DNA of 64,000 bases, taken from positions 4,464,001 to 4,528,000 of the forward strand of contig NC_089439.1 in NCBI RefSeq assembly GCF_026210795.1, in the 5' to 3' direction. Position numbers and translations under genes: made by a program. The notes beneath the pieces are model-generated. The model was not told the DNA's origin. It saw nothing but the letters and a program-made list of their open reading frames with translations, and made no database searches. Below are positions 33,683 to 46,086 of the stretch, piece by piece. Within the stretch, counting starts at the first letter, position 1; the number at the start of each line of letters is the position of its first letter. Source of the DNA: Rhizophagus irregularis (taxonomy: Eukaryota > Glomeromycota > Glomeromycetes > Glomerales > Glomeraceae).

Positions 33683-34235
33683 TAGGGAATTGAGTCGACC
33701 AAATTAAAATCGATTATGGTCGATTGAGTCAAGTGACTCAACTAATGATTTTGCGTATCGAGTACTATAATCGATCATGATACTCAACTAAATATAATCG
33801 ATTAAAATATTAAATGATATAATTGGTTAAATAAATGTGATTAAATCTTAAAATAGTAACTAGTTTACCTTGTAAAAAAAAGGTTCTTTCTTTCATGCTC
33901 CTCTACTTGAAGTGTTAAACTCTTTTAACATTAACTTGCCTCCAAAATGTGCAAATAGTTCCACTGAATCTTTACACACATCAAAACATTTGGCTAGTAA
34001 TATACAGATGAACAAGAGCCACAAATTTCTCAGTAGTCATTTTTTCGTCATAATAATTTACTATAAAGTACTATAATCGATTAATTGTTCGATTAATTAT
34101 TCGATTTTATTTGATCGAGTGTACTTAATCAAATTTTAATCGATTACTGCTTGTTAGTCAATTTTGTTCAATTTTGCCAAAAAATTTTTAACCAATTAAT
34201 CAAACAATGATTTTTGGCGTCAACTCAATTCCCTA
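33683..34235. mobile_element. hAT-like non-autonomous element, 553 bp
   Basis: Ends TAGGGAATTGAGT and CTCAATTCCCTA (12-bp inverted repeats, extended by a diverged GTCGAC/GTTGAC), flanked by a perfect 8-bp duplication TATAAAAT (33675-33682, 34236-34243). The interior holds many ATCGATTA-type motifs. No coding capacity. Confidence 0.88.
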
Positions 34236-34781
34236 TATAAAATCATATGATTAGATTGCTTATTTTTGGGCAATTTATGAAGTCACATGTTGAGTTTGCT
34301 TATTTATCTTAATAAAAAAATTGCGTAGAGCTATTATAAAATTTTTGACCTTTCTTGTTACCTATATATGTATTGCTCTAGGTCCTAATAATGGCTGTAG
34401 TAGCAGTTATAAAAATTTAAATGGAGAAAAAATCTTCACAACGAATCAAGATAAATTTTATTTGAATTTATAAATTTATTAAATACAATTTATTCATTTT
34501 AGTATAACACCAAAAATCATTAGTTTTTATAGGTTGGTAAAATTTTCATATTTTTCTCATTTTTATTTGCACGTATCAATTGTACTACAGTACATAATGA
34601 TTCACATTATAATCATTTCTTTTTCAGTCAATCATCTGGATACATACAGGTTACGGAATATGTTATAATATATTCCCCGATTTTGAAGTTGTACTCAGGG
34701 GGTATGATTAACAAAGGAATGTTTACAATAACGGAATATATTCGTAATCTATTTTCCGAAATGTATTATAACAATGGTTCA

Positions 34782-35754
34782 TTAGTAATCCATGTTAGAA
34801 TACACAGCTGTACTAGTGTCATTTAAAAGAGACGCAATAGAGATTCTTGAAGAATCATTTTGACTGTTAGAAGGGAGAGTATTCTTATTTGTAGTGGGAA
34901 GGGGAAGAATGAAAACTTGTTTTTGAACTACAGTTTCTCGTATTTGTTTATGTTTTTTAGATTGTTTCAAAATACTTTTTTGCCTTGAATTCCAAAAATT
35001 CCTGACTTTATTTTCGGAATATCGCTTGTTAAATTGATTTTCTAAATCACGAACCAAATGTTTCCAAGGAATTATATCGCTAGATGATTGATGTTTTCCA
35101 GGCCGTTTAAGGGTATTATCTTTTTCATTATTCCCTAAAGGATCAAGGAAATATTAATTAAAGAAAAATCGAACATATATAAATTTGAATTACTTACAAT
35201 TCATATTATTTTCATAAAAATAGAAATTATTAAAATTTTTTTTAAACACGTTTGTTCTTGATTTTTGATGCTTAACAATCCATTCAATAATAAAATTCTT
35301 TTCACAGCTACCTAAGGGACCGTGGCATACTATCAAAGAAATTATAAAAAAGTATTGAAATAATTTTTTTTTTTTTTTGGAATAATGAATGTTTATAGGA
35401 CGGTAGGTAGTGATAACTTTACATACATTCTGGGTTAAGATAATTTCTCCAACTAAATTAATTTAATTAATAAGAAAAATTAAACAAAATTTTAGAAATA
35501 TAAATGAAAATTAACTAATAATATTTAACTTACTAATTAGAAATTTGTTTCGGTGTATATTTCGGGATTAGTTTACTAACTCTTACAAAACGATTGTGAT
35601 AATGTCCATTCTCTTTCATATAATTTCTGATACGTTCATTATCCTACAAGGAAATTACATTTTTGTTAAGCCAATTTTTTGTGATAATTTTTTTCTTTAG
35701 AAAAAAAAAATAACATACTTCTTCATTAAACAAAGGATTTTTACTACGGACCAT
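34782..35754 (-). CDS. Myb-like (two-repeat) DNA-binding protein, member 2
   Basis: Five exons, 35754-35719, 35643-35534, 35452-35427, 35329-35198 and 35134-34782, all in phase, giving 218 residues. Repeat 1: IRNYMKENGHYHNRFVRVSK...TPKQISNYWRNYLNPE. Repeat 2 is split by an extra intron: EKNFIIEWIVKHQKSRT, then WKHLVRDLENQFNKRYSENK and NFWNSRQK. The C-terminal part is Pro/Ser-rich with ILPLP and SSRISIASLLN, a short motif shared with two other members. It is expected to act as a nuclear DNA-binding protein. The fourth intron is shared only with the member at 53779-54845, marking these two as sisters. Confidence 0.85.
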
Positions 35755-36968
35755 ATCGTATATTAAAACGAAGGAATTGCTAAAGAAAATTTAAAAAATG
35801 AAAAAATACAAATCGCATGGAAGAGAAAAATTACAGTATTTGAACATTTTCAGAATTACTGTAGTCTCATGATTTGACTGTCATTTTACATAATTTTACA
35901 TACATGTAAACAAAATAAAAACAAAGAAATTTGGGAAGTCATTTTGTATAGGGAGTATTAGTACCGGCATGATAATTTACCCAAGCGTTTTATTTTTGTC
36001 AAGTTTTCTAACTATTTTTAGATTTTCATTATAATTTATTTTGTATGAGTTTGTTTTAAGAAACTGAACAATAAAATCTTTTTTTAGTTTTACAGTTATT
36101 ACTTTCAATTAATTAACAAGTAAGTTAAGGTAAATTAAAAATTTTTATCATATAATGTTGAATTGAGATTGGTACAGTTAAACAGTTGATTATTTGTTAC
36201 ACATTGCTAAGTAAACGTTGTGATCCAATTTGGAAATTAATATAAAGTCAAATGCATCATTAAATAATCCCTTCCAAATTACATTTTATTTCTGAGAGTA
36301 TACGTACTGTATTTTCAAATGTTACCGTTATTTGCTTTAATTTATTTTCTTTTTTTTTGAAATGCTGACGGATTGGCAGCTCTTTCAGAATTAAAATAAA
36401 ATAATTAACTATATACTACATGAAAGAGAATAATCATGTTATGAAACATTTTTCGCGCAAAAGGTGAAACTAATCTCCAAGTCACTTTGTAATAATCAGT
36501 GATTATAAAAATATAATTAGTTAAGATGCGATAAAAAAATAATCAACAATCAAAACCAAAATTTTATTATTATCAATATGGTCAGATCGTCATTATTCGC
36601 CGTTTTCAAAATGATGTACGCGGTTAAATTTGAATAAAAAAAAAAGAAAACCGAAAACCGGATGAAATATGGACAATAAACGGATGAAAACCGGGCGAAT
36701 ATTGGTATTCGAATATACAATCACAAATAAACTGCGTACACCATTTTGAAAACGGCGATAAATCGAAATATTTGCGCTCTGCTAAAAATTCTTTTCGGTG
36801 CTTTAATTACCTTGACTGTTCATAATTAATGTCAGGAAAATAGTAGTTATTCAGACCTTTAATCTAGGTTAAATAGTCTAGATTATTTCTTGTATTTGAA
36901 TTTGATACCTTTGATGATAATTAGCCATTTGATATTAGTATCGTTTCAGAACAGAAAAAAAGAGAATT
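35755..36968. other. Intergenic, no gene seen
   Basis: AT-rich. Around 36590-36760 GTACGCGG/CCGCGTAC-like and AACCGG motifs are inverted (ATCGTCATTATTCGCCGTTT versus AAACGGCGATAAATCGA), suggesting a small inverted-repeat element whose borders I could not fix. Confidence 0.4.
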
Positions 36969-37140
36969 CTAAATGAGATTAGCTGTTTTTAATTTTGAAA
37001 TTTGGCCTGCTCATCGTATAATAATTCGGACGACCGCACAAAATTTTGTTTTCTTTGATCTTTCCACTATAAAATCATTCCCTATAATTGTGGTTTCAAC
37101 ATCATTAGGTTTGGTCAATTTCATTCGTCCGGAAATTCCA
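36969..37140 (-). pseudogene. Single decayed exon, unknown protein
   Basis: After a TTTTACAG acceptor the minus strand reads GISGRMKLTKPNDVETTIIG and then IVERSKKTKFCAVV, with one in-frame TGA, ending LKTANLI and a TAG. Good protein-like composition but no start and no partner exon. Confidence 0.35.
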
Positions 37141-37864
37141 CTGTAAAATCAAATGGTATTTAACAATTATAACATTAACATGTGAGATATATTAATTAGT
37201 AAAAATACAAGTTGTGAAGAAGTATAAATTTAGAACCAATAGAAGACATAGCTGGTTAATCCGTTAACTTTCTAGTTAGATAGTTCCTGATTATACAGTT
37301 ATTATTGCTAATTATAAAGTACGGCAGGTACTAAAACCATAAGTTGAAACAGCATGTTTTTAGGAAACATGTACTTTGTGTGAAATCATGGATTAGAAAA
37401 GCTAAAGATAAATGGCTAAAATAATCAAAGATACATTACATGATTAACCTCTCTTTATATCGGAATTGGAGTAATTCTTCGTCATGAACGCATCATGTCA
37501 GCCAAATAGGTACTATCCTCATGACATCTGTCGAAAAAGGAATAAGATGGTAACCAAAAATAATACCATTGGTAAATTTTGAATTAAGATACGCTACTAA
37601 CCTTTAAACGCTTCTTTTCATAATTATAACTATTTATTATTCAACATATTATAAAATAGATTATGTCAATAAATTGGTACACAAAATTGATAGTCGCTCG
37701 TGCGAATGATAATAAGGAATATATAACTCACTATACCTTGTTATTATTAGATAAACTTTCGTTTTGTTGTTCAAAAACAGTCGTAATTTAATAGCAAGAA
37801 TATAATAATAATCAAATGATCTTTAATCATGGTAATATAGAACATAATCCCATTTATCGAATAT

Positions 37865-38110
37865 TCGCCACGCTCTCCTGTAGCCCCTAAAACTGCTCCG
37901 ATTACACCGAACAAACAGACCCCCATTTAACCAGCTTAACCTATATAACAATTAAATCCGATTGAGGTAGATGTTTCGTCTTCAACCAAGCGCACTCATT
38001 CTGATGTCGAATCTTCGACACAAGAAAGCTCCTGCTCTGGTAACGATGATATCATCAAAGAACAATCATGTCACCATCTATATTGAATGAAGGAGGTAGA
38101 ACCGTGGAAG
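37865..38110 (+). pseudogene. Ser/Thr/Pro-rich coding remnant with Q-to-stop codons
   Basis: The frame SPRSPVAPKTAPITPNKQ, then SSSTKRTHSDVESSTQESSC and GNDDIIKEQSCHHLY is clearly protein-like (GC-richer, balanced codons). It is interrupted by three TAA codons in a row of proline/glutamine context and one TGA. No domain; low-complexity regulatory-protein tail is one possibility. Confidence 0.45.
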
Positions 38111-40005
38111 TTAGTAAGCAAAAGAATATACAACATTTAAAAAAATTATATAACTCAATACTTTTCATATATACCTTTCGTTATCCCTTTATATGACCAA
38201 ATTTTTCGGCGAAATTGATTTTTTTACTTTCTGAATAGTAGATTTCCACATATGGTGGGCGGATAACGATTACATAATGGTTATATTAATCATATATGAG
38301 AAAAACCATCTTAATAGGTCCTACTTTTTAAAAATAAATAATAGTTAGCATAGTACACTTTCCTCATTGAAAGACATAAATTTACAAAAAAACAAAGATG
38401 CGAGAAAAAGGCCGCCTACCAATTTAAAAAATTACCAACAAATTATATTTTTTTTCTCCTGGCCTTGCAGTATTTGAATAATTACTATTAAATGAAGAAA
38501 TTTTTGCTAATAGAAAAATAACATAAATAATAGGAATTCCACTATGAAAGGATTGAGACAATAAATTATTAGTAATAAAATTAGGTTAAATTATTAATCT
38601 AGCTGGACTTAAATAATAATACTAACTAATAGCGTTGCCAAATAATGGATATTTAACTTTGAGATAGTCATAGCTGAAACAAAAGTTCTAATCAAAATTT
38701 CTTATAAAGTAAAATTAGAGTTTAATTTAATAATTTATCCGTTCCTAGGAGATTTTGCAGTAAAAATTAACTATTGATTATACTATAATAGACGGATTTA
38801 AAAATTTGAGCAATTCAGAAAGATTTGCATTTTCCAAATGAGAAAAAACTTTCTTTAATTTATTCTAATCTCAATATTATTTTCCAAGTGTATTGGTAAT
38901 AGTTCCGAAGCTTTTTAAAAATTAATCATTTTTTTAAAATCTTTTAAAATGAAAAAAAAAACCAAGCGAAAGAAAATAAGATTCAACAATAAAATACTGT
39001 ATACTAACTATATTTATACTCGAGATATACTATAAAACACTTACCATTGTGTAAATGGCAGGGGGATAAATTAATTATATCTTGGCTAATAAATTTACTT
39101 TAGAATTGGAACATGATCGGCCTATCGGCCGATCATTTATCCGATTCTAGTAAAATTTTACTTATTCCTAACTAGTCAGGATAAAAAATCAATTGGAAAT
39201 TCCTAAGGTAGCGTAACATTAATGCATGGCATGCTTTAATAAAAAATTTTACGTGAATAAAATCTGAATTGTAAATTGGTTGATAATATATTGGTCAATT
39301 AAATGTCACACAGCGCATCAAATTTTCTAAAAATAGTTTTACTATGAGGGACTATGGGGCAAATGATAACCCTAACAAAGAGTTACAATAAAAAAACGGT
39401 AAGAAATTTTACGCAGTATAAAAGATTCGAAAACAACTACATATTTTGACATTTTTATTCATATACTTATATTCACTATCTCGCTTGTAATTAAATTAAC
39501 TGAAATTTACTATTATAGTTTTTGCGACTTAGCCACGTTCTTTCAAGAATTTCTATTTATTTCTTTAATGATACAATTTATATATCAACAGCATTTTTCA
39601 TATTATAGTATATAATGTTTAATTTATTACAGCCAGTACTATGTAATGAGAAAGAAGACGTATGACTTTCTATGTACCTTTAAACGCTATCCCACGTTTT
39701 AGAAATGATTTTAAGTTTGAAAGTAAGCTATACGATTGGATCACCTGATATATGTAAAATAAATTGTACAAATATGTTGTTAGGGAATTTTAATGGTTTT
39801 ATATAAGATACGACAAATTTGAGCGCGTTAATTTTCTTATAATTTAATAAAATTAAAAAATTGATTTTTTCGATGTAAATCACTTTATATAATTTTAATC
39901 GATACAAAACTTATGTCATTTTGTACATCAATACCTAAATCGTACGTCTAACAATTTTTTTAATAACTTTTTAAAAAACAAAATTTTTTTTACTTGTATG
40001 CCAGT
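38111..40005. other. Intergenic, no gene seen
   Basis: Long AT-rich stretch. The only clear structure is a short palindrome near 39113-39138 (TGATCGGCC facing GGCCGATCA). Confidence 0.4.
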
Positions 40006-40628
40006 AGCATAGCGGACATGCTCATATCACCTTGCCGATCATTTGCTGATCACTAATTCCGGATTTTAAAAACTTATTGCAAAATCACAAATATTTTTCA
40101 AATAATGTGGCAAAAAAATAATGGAATCTAAGTAAAAACACTAAATTATTATATGATTTTAATTATATAATTATTAGCACAATTTTTAATAATATTATAA
40201 ATATATTATTTGTTTATGATAATTCACTAATTATTGCCGATCATCAGACAAAAATTAAAGTGCGAAGATGAATATGCGAGTGCGAAACTTAAGAATTTGC
40301 ACAAATATTCTTTATATTATGTAGAATCTATAAAAAAAATAATGCAGTGATCTGATTCATAATGCAGGTTTTTTATTAGTAACATAATTAGTGATTAATT
40401 TCGTAAAATGAATAAATATATGCCAAATAATAATAAAAGCTAAAAAGTTTCTAATGAAATTTAATACACAATAAATTAAAACTAAATTTAAAGTTATTTG
40501 TGAAATTTAAGCATATATTATTATGTAAATTTTTTTAGCAACGGTATTTATATTATGTGATAATTGAATAAATGATCGGCAAATGATCGACAACAGTATT
40601 GTGATAAAATAGGGATGTCCGCTATGCT
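40006..40628. mobile_element. Non-autonomous DNA transposon with 14-bp inverted repeats and 9-bp duplication
   Basis: Ends AGCATAGCGGACAT and ATGTCCGCTATGCT are a perfect 14-bp inverted pair. TATGCCAGT flanks both sides (39997-40005 and 40629-40637). The inverted similarity continues inward with TGCCGATCATTTG-type motifs. A 9-bp duplication is typical of Mutator-like elements. No transposase. Confidence 0.9.
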
Positions 40629-40915
40629 TATGCCAGTTGGATTCCAACACCAAAAATTTTACATTTTCAAAAATTTTTCTACATATACGACTTATTTATT
40701 ACAAATTTTGGAAGAAACAACGGACTTATTTATTTCTTAGACGCTTGAACTACTATTGCTGACTCTTGGTGGTATTGACTTGTATAATGAAACATCCAAT
40801 TACGTATAGTCTCCAATTTTGGTACTTCTTCTTCTTCAATTACATCGTCTTCCACATTTTCTTTAGCTTAAAATATCAAATAATATAATCCTAAAATACT
40901 TACTTATTATTTATG

Positions 40916-41500
40916 ACGGGTGGGCCTAATGAAATCGGAACCTCCCGAAACCCTTTAGGTTTAGGTATATACCGAAACTAAGTTTAGGAACATGCATTTA
41001 TTTTCCGGATCCCGAATCCCGAATCCCGAATCTCGAATCTAACCCGAAACTCCCGAAACTTTTATATATCGAAATATAACCGAAACCTATTAGTTCACTA
41101 TGCTTATTACACAAAATTATATTAATAAAATTATATTATTATGAATTAAAGTTACTTGTAACATAGTACTCTTTGTCTAATTCGTCTCCTTGCTAAAAAA
41201 AGCTCCAAATTGGCTTCCACCGGTACTACTTGCAGACTGTGTTTTTTTTGAATTTTATTATAAAATATCCGACATTTTATTATTTAAAAAAGAGTAAAAG
41301 ACTTTTAATTTAAGTCTTAAAGAATAAGGTGATTATCAAACATCGATAGTGAGTTTCGGGAATTGGGATTGGAATAACCGAAATTTCGGGTTTCGGAATT
41401 TGTTTATGGTTTCGGGTGAGGTTTCGATTTGTATATTCCGAAACCAGAAACTTTCGGAAATCCTCCCAGAGGTTAGGTTTTGGGCCCCATGTTTAATTTA
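40916..41500. repeat. CCCGAAA-rich inverted-repeat element
   Basis: The left part has CGGAACCTCCCGAAACC and tandem CCCGAATCCCGAATC units; the right part has the inverse (TTTCGGGTTTCGG, GATTTGTATATTCCG). Ends GGGTGGGCC and GGGCCCC are loosely inverted. Much more GC-rich than its flanks. No clean target duplication was found, so exact borders are uncertain. Confidence 0.5.
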
Positions 41501-42063
41501 TGCTACCAAAAAAAGAATTTATCTGTCAAACACAGCCAATCAAAGAGGTTAATTTAGTATAACTTCATTTCGTCCATAAAATATTTGCGTACCATTAAAT
41601 CGATAACATAATTATATATGATTGATATCCTTTGTGCAAAAATCCTGAAATTAAGGAATATGATTCGAAAAGTAATGTAAACGTTGTTTGAAGCAGTTAA
41701 AAATTAATATTAAGTGATTTATGGATAAGCTTCATATTTATTTGCTTGACTTGGCGCAATATATAGTTTGACGTGCATCTCAAGGTATTACAATTAATAA
41801 TATTAGTTTCATAATAATTTTTAACATGTGTACGAGATATTAAACAAACACCCTTGTCTTTAGGTTTCAGGAAAAAAAAAAGATTTATAAATTAAAAATA
41901 AATTACAGTAATATTATATTGACAATATATCTTAATCCCTTATGACTAATTTGAAATTTGTAACCGTATTCTTTTTAAAAAAAAATAAATAAAATAAAAA
42001 TATTCACAAAAAGATTTGATATAAATTATTACTGGTTGTATTTGTTCGTTGTTAATCGTCATA

Positions 42064-42293
42064 AGGACCCCCCGAATAATGCTGAAAAAGGTAACAATTG
42101 AGTTTGTGTAGAATGGACCGAAATAATTTTGCAGATCTTTTCTTTTTTTTTTGCATAATGCCAGTCAGAGTTTTGTGACACCTTAAAATCATATACCGGA
42201 ATTATGCTTCTCCGACCAGAATTAAGATGCACGGAGTTAATAGCAAAATTTCGCCGATCGCTTGTTACCTCTTTATGTATTGCTCGGGATCCT
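42064..42293. mobile_element. Miniature element related to the one at 62079
   Basis: Ends AGGACCCCCCGAATAAT and, inverted, AGGATCCCGAGCAATA, both followed inward by a shared AAAGAGGTAACA/AAAAAGGTAACA. Flanking 8-mers TCGTCATA and GTGTTATA match at five of eight positions, consistent with an aged 8-bp duplication. Confidence 0.6.
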
Positions 42294-42553
42294 GTGTTAT
42301 AAATAGAAAAAAATATGTTTGATTTACATTACATTTTGTTACTAATTTGTAAAATTAAACAATTAAATTACTCAAAAGGGAACAATTCAAAAAATTCGTG
42401 AAACTTGTATCATTTATTCATTTATGGATACAATCCTTTCAGTATTACCAATAGTTTTTTTTTTTTATAAATTTAACGAAACCTTGTCACCTTGAAATTA
42501 ATTTTTTTTAAAATTTTCGATTCACATCATACTTAGATTCTCAAAAAAAAAAA

Positions 42554-43347
42554 ATGCCATTATTTGATGAAAATGTATGTAAATAAATTATGAAATTATG
42601 TTTTACCTTCTTATGTAAAGATTTTATTAAATTTTTTTTTTCTTAAAGAGCAATAAACTTATTATACACGGTATGAAAAAGTGGAAAGGTCGTCATAATC
42701 GCTTCGTAAAAATTAGTAAATTAGTCCCGAATTATACACCCAAACAAATTGCTTCTCAGTAGGTTTCGAGTTCTTTAAATTTGATTTTATTGTTTCTTGA
42801 TTTTCGAGGAAAAAAAAAAAATATTTCTTTATTTACTAAATTAATTAAATTAAATTTAGCTGGAAGAATTATCTTGATCCTAATTGTAAGAAAAACTTTA
42901 TATACATGCAATTTTCCTTTCTTTTCTTTTGATATTTTTCAAAATTTAATTTTCATACATTTTTCAATTTGATAAGTATGCCTTGATACTCTAGAGTACG
43001 AAGAAAAAAAATTTATTGCAGAATGGATTCGAAAATATCGAACTTCAAGTGGAGTCATCCACTGGAAATATGTGGTCAACGATTTAAAAATTCGATTTGG
43101 CAAGCGACATTCCGAAAACAAGGTCAAAAATTATTGGAACGCAAGAATAAAGAGAGAAAAAAAATTTAAAAATAAAGGACAAAAAGAGATAAAAGACGAA
43201 AATAATGAACAAGAACAAGGAAAAGAAATGTATACTGAAGGAAATGAACGTAAATTCATTTTCCATTTTGTTAGTTCCGAAGACTTTTTACCAAGACGTC
43301 CTTCAAAAATCACTATTGCATCCCTTTTAAATTTCGACAACTTGTGA
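42554..43347 (+). CDS. Myb-like (two-repeat) DNA-binding protein, member 3
   Basis: Exons 42554-42574, 42649-42758, 42860-42885 and 42977-43347 join in phases 0, 2, 1 to give 175 residues. Repeat 1: IIHGMKKWKGRHNRFVKISK, LVPNYTPKQIASHWKNYLDP. Repeat 2: EKKFIAEWIRKYRTSSGVIH, WKYVVNDLKIRFGKRHSENK, VKNYWNARIKRE, the clearest R3-like ending of the family. A basic/acidic linker follows and the protein closes with RRPSKITIASLLNFDNL, the same IASLLN motif as member 2. The start is short (MPLFDEN) as in the paralogues. Nuclear DNA-binding role inferred. A 16-bp minisatellite begins about 60 bp after the stop. Confidence 0.88.
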
Positions 43348-43408
43348 GTCAACATAAATTTTTTGTATATAGTTTACTTTTTATTATATGATGTGTTTTT
43401 CTTTGCCT

Positions 43409-43585
43409 ATTTGTTTATCGTGCCCTATTTATTTATCGTGGTATTTATTTATCGTGGTATTTATTTATCGTGGTATTTGTTTATCGTGGTATTTATTTAT
43501 CGTGGTATTTATTTATCGTGCTATTTATTTATCGTGCTATTTATTTATCGTGCTATTTATTTATCGTGCTATTTGTTTATCGTGC
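43409..43585. repeat. Minisatellite, 16-bp unit, 11 copies
   Basis: TATTTATTTATCGTGG and its variant with GC at the end repeat about 11 times. All three plus-strand frames are open across it (16 is not a multiple of 3), so long ORFs here are artefacts of the repeat. Confidence 0.95.
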
Positions 43586-44024
43586 ATATATTCTAACGTA
43601 CATCACTTACGTTATTTACTACGTTTTACGTTTATTACGTTTTTATATTAAGTTTTTATAGATATTTTCTTTCATTTCATTAGATGCATTTTGTATTATA
43701 TAGATAGACTTTTATGATATTTATTAAGAACAAATAAAATTTTCGCTTTAAATCACGAGATAAAGAACCAGTTTTTATTGGTTGTGATCGATCGGCATAA
43801 TTACCGGCTTAAAGTCAAATGCTGAAACACATTCGGAGATTAACTTAAGTGACGCAGTAGCAATAACATACTCAGATTCCCTTTTTTAAAATCATATTAG
43901 TCATTCTTATTTCTACTAGAAAATTTTGGTTATTCTTTTATTGGAACTTTTTTTTATATATATTTATTTACAATACTTTATGTTCTATTTATACTATTTA
44001 TATACGTATCAAAAATATTTTTAC
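43586..44024. other. Intergenic, no gene seen
   Basis: AT-rich, with GC-richer GATCGGCATAATTACCGG near 43790; no gene. Confidence 0.4.
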
Positions 44025-44137
44025 AATATATAGTGTTCCAATATTGGTATTATTCAACCCCTAATTATAATAATTTTATTATATATATTGTTCCAATATT
44101 GGCATTATTCAACCCCGAATTATAATAATTCAATCGT
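44025..44137. repeat. Two tandem copies of a 56-bp unit
   Basis: GTTCCAATATTGGTATTATT and GTTCCAATATTGGCATTATT start the two copies, 56 bp apart, each continuing into AATTATAATAATT. Confidence 0.85.
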
Positions 44138-44289
44138 TAAAAAAAGGCATTATTTAATACGACAATGACTTTTTTTTTTAAAAAAAAATATTTAATGCTA
44201 CACTAATTAGAGTCATTATCATATTTTGTAACATAAGAACTCTCAATATAAGAAAAAAAAACAACTAAGTGAAATGTTTAATTTGCGTA

Positions 44290-44715
44290 AGGATTTTCCG
44301 GTTAAATTCCGACGGAAAAACAATATATTTTTTCTCCGAAACCAACCAAATTTCACTTTATAGTTATGCAAATAAATATAGTTATCCTTCGGATGATCTT
44401 AATTTGAAGGTAAAATAATTATTTATTGTATTTTAAACGATAGATTATCCAATAATTGGCTCATTTTTTTTTTTAAAAAAAAAATTTTTGACTATATAAA
44501 TATTGTAATATATAAAGTAAAGGGATTTCCTATTAAATTTCCGGCAGGAAAATTTCATATTTCTTATCCGAACCAACCAAATTACACTTTATCGTTGTAC
44601 AAACATTTACAAATATTTGACGATCAAGAACATTTAGAAAATATTTATTTGATTAATTTCGGATAAATTTGTGTTTTTCTAAACGATAATAATTGGTTCA
44701 TCTGTTTTAGTCCGA
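44290..44715. repeat. Diverged direct duplication, about 225-bp spacing
   Basis: Two blocks share TTAAATTCCGACGGAAAA / TTAAATTTCCGGCAGGAAAA, then CCGAAACCAACCAAATT / CCGAACCAACCAAATT and a distal AAACGAT...AATAATTGG motif. No frame is conserved between them, so it looks like a non-coding or element duplication. Confidence 0.6.
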
Positions 44716-46086
44716 AAATTATATATTGTGATTTACATTGAAGGAATTTCTAATTACAGACTTCTAATAAGCCCCGTTTATTTATTAATCAAAGGAATGC
44801 ATGCACGTAGTATATCAGTCATGCCTGCATGACATAATCATCTGATTTTTTTAGTATAATGGTTAACATAATGACTCATTATTCGATTTATGTACACGAT
44901 ATAAGGTTTCGCTTCTAATGATATTGATTGTGTTTCATTTAACGAATTATAATGCAGAAAATAAAACACAGAGAATCCATTTTTGAAAAAAATGGATTAT
45001 TTTGATAATTCGCCATCGATATGATCGATATGATAATCCAGATTTAGAGAATGCCGAATATGAATCGAAGAAAAAATATATATATATTTATATTGAAATA
45101 TTATAGTTAAACCGAATTTTAGTGGTTTTTTTTTATATTACATCAGGGGAACTTTTTATTTTTGTAACACACACTTCTTTGTTTATTAAAAGTTTTCAAA
45201 ACAAATTAATATATAATATATATAGAAAGAAAGAAATACGTAGCAATAATATCCTTTCTATCTAACAAAATTCGCTATTTTTTGAACTAACGTTGTGGCG
45301 TTATCTATTGTCCATTAAAATTAAACCATCAAGGATCTTTACTTTATACTGCGTTCTGAACAAAGAAAATGTAATGCAAACATTAAACGAATAGAAAGTC
45401 AAATAATCTAGAAACCCCCTAGCTAAGATTTACTATATTTGTATAAAAGATAGGATTTTTTAATTTTATTTTATTTAATTAAATTTGTTATAGCTTAAAT
45501 TGAAATCATATGCCATATTAATTGATCAAATGAATCGTGTGCATCGGAAAAAATAAACAATTATATAGTATTGAATTGTTCCAACATTCCGAAAAATTAT
45601 ATAAAAAAAAAAAAGCGATGATTCGAAATTTCGAATATTATGAAATAGAATATCTTTTTTCAGTTCATTAAATTTAATTGAAATAATTCTTTTACCAGTC
45701 TTAAAATAAAGTGAAATAGAATGTACAGTATATTATTTTGTCATGACGTTCTAAGATATGTAACATACAAACTAGACTTTAAATGAATAAAGTCCGTGAT
45801 AATAATATTTTTTTATTTCCCCTTACAATAAAATTCTCACACAAGAGTAAATTTAGAAAAGGCCTTCTAAATTGAATTCTATCATACGCAATCATTTGTG
45901 CGTCTTTAATGTTACAAATATTACACAATAATTCCATATTAGCTTTGCTAATAGCATGTTGGTTATAAATATAGTGAAATATCTAGGATTTTTTAAATCT
46001 TTTTAACTTTCAAAAAAAAAAGAATTTGTCAAAGAATAAGACTAACTTTATATTCCACTCACTTTCTTTTGCTCACCAACAACAGC
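44716..46086. other. Intergenic, no gene seen
   Basis: AT-rich, dense stops. Presumed promoter of the gene starting at 46087 lies at its end; no TATA box assigned. Confidence 0.4.

Noticed and set aside
43363-43661. Three overlapping plus-strand ORFs with YRGIYLS-type repeats
   Set aside because: They translate a 16-bp minisatellite in all three frames; repetition alone explains the open frames.
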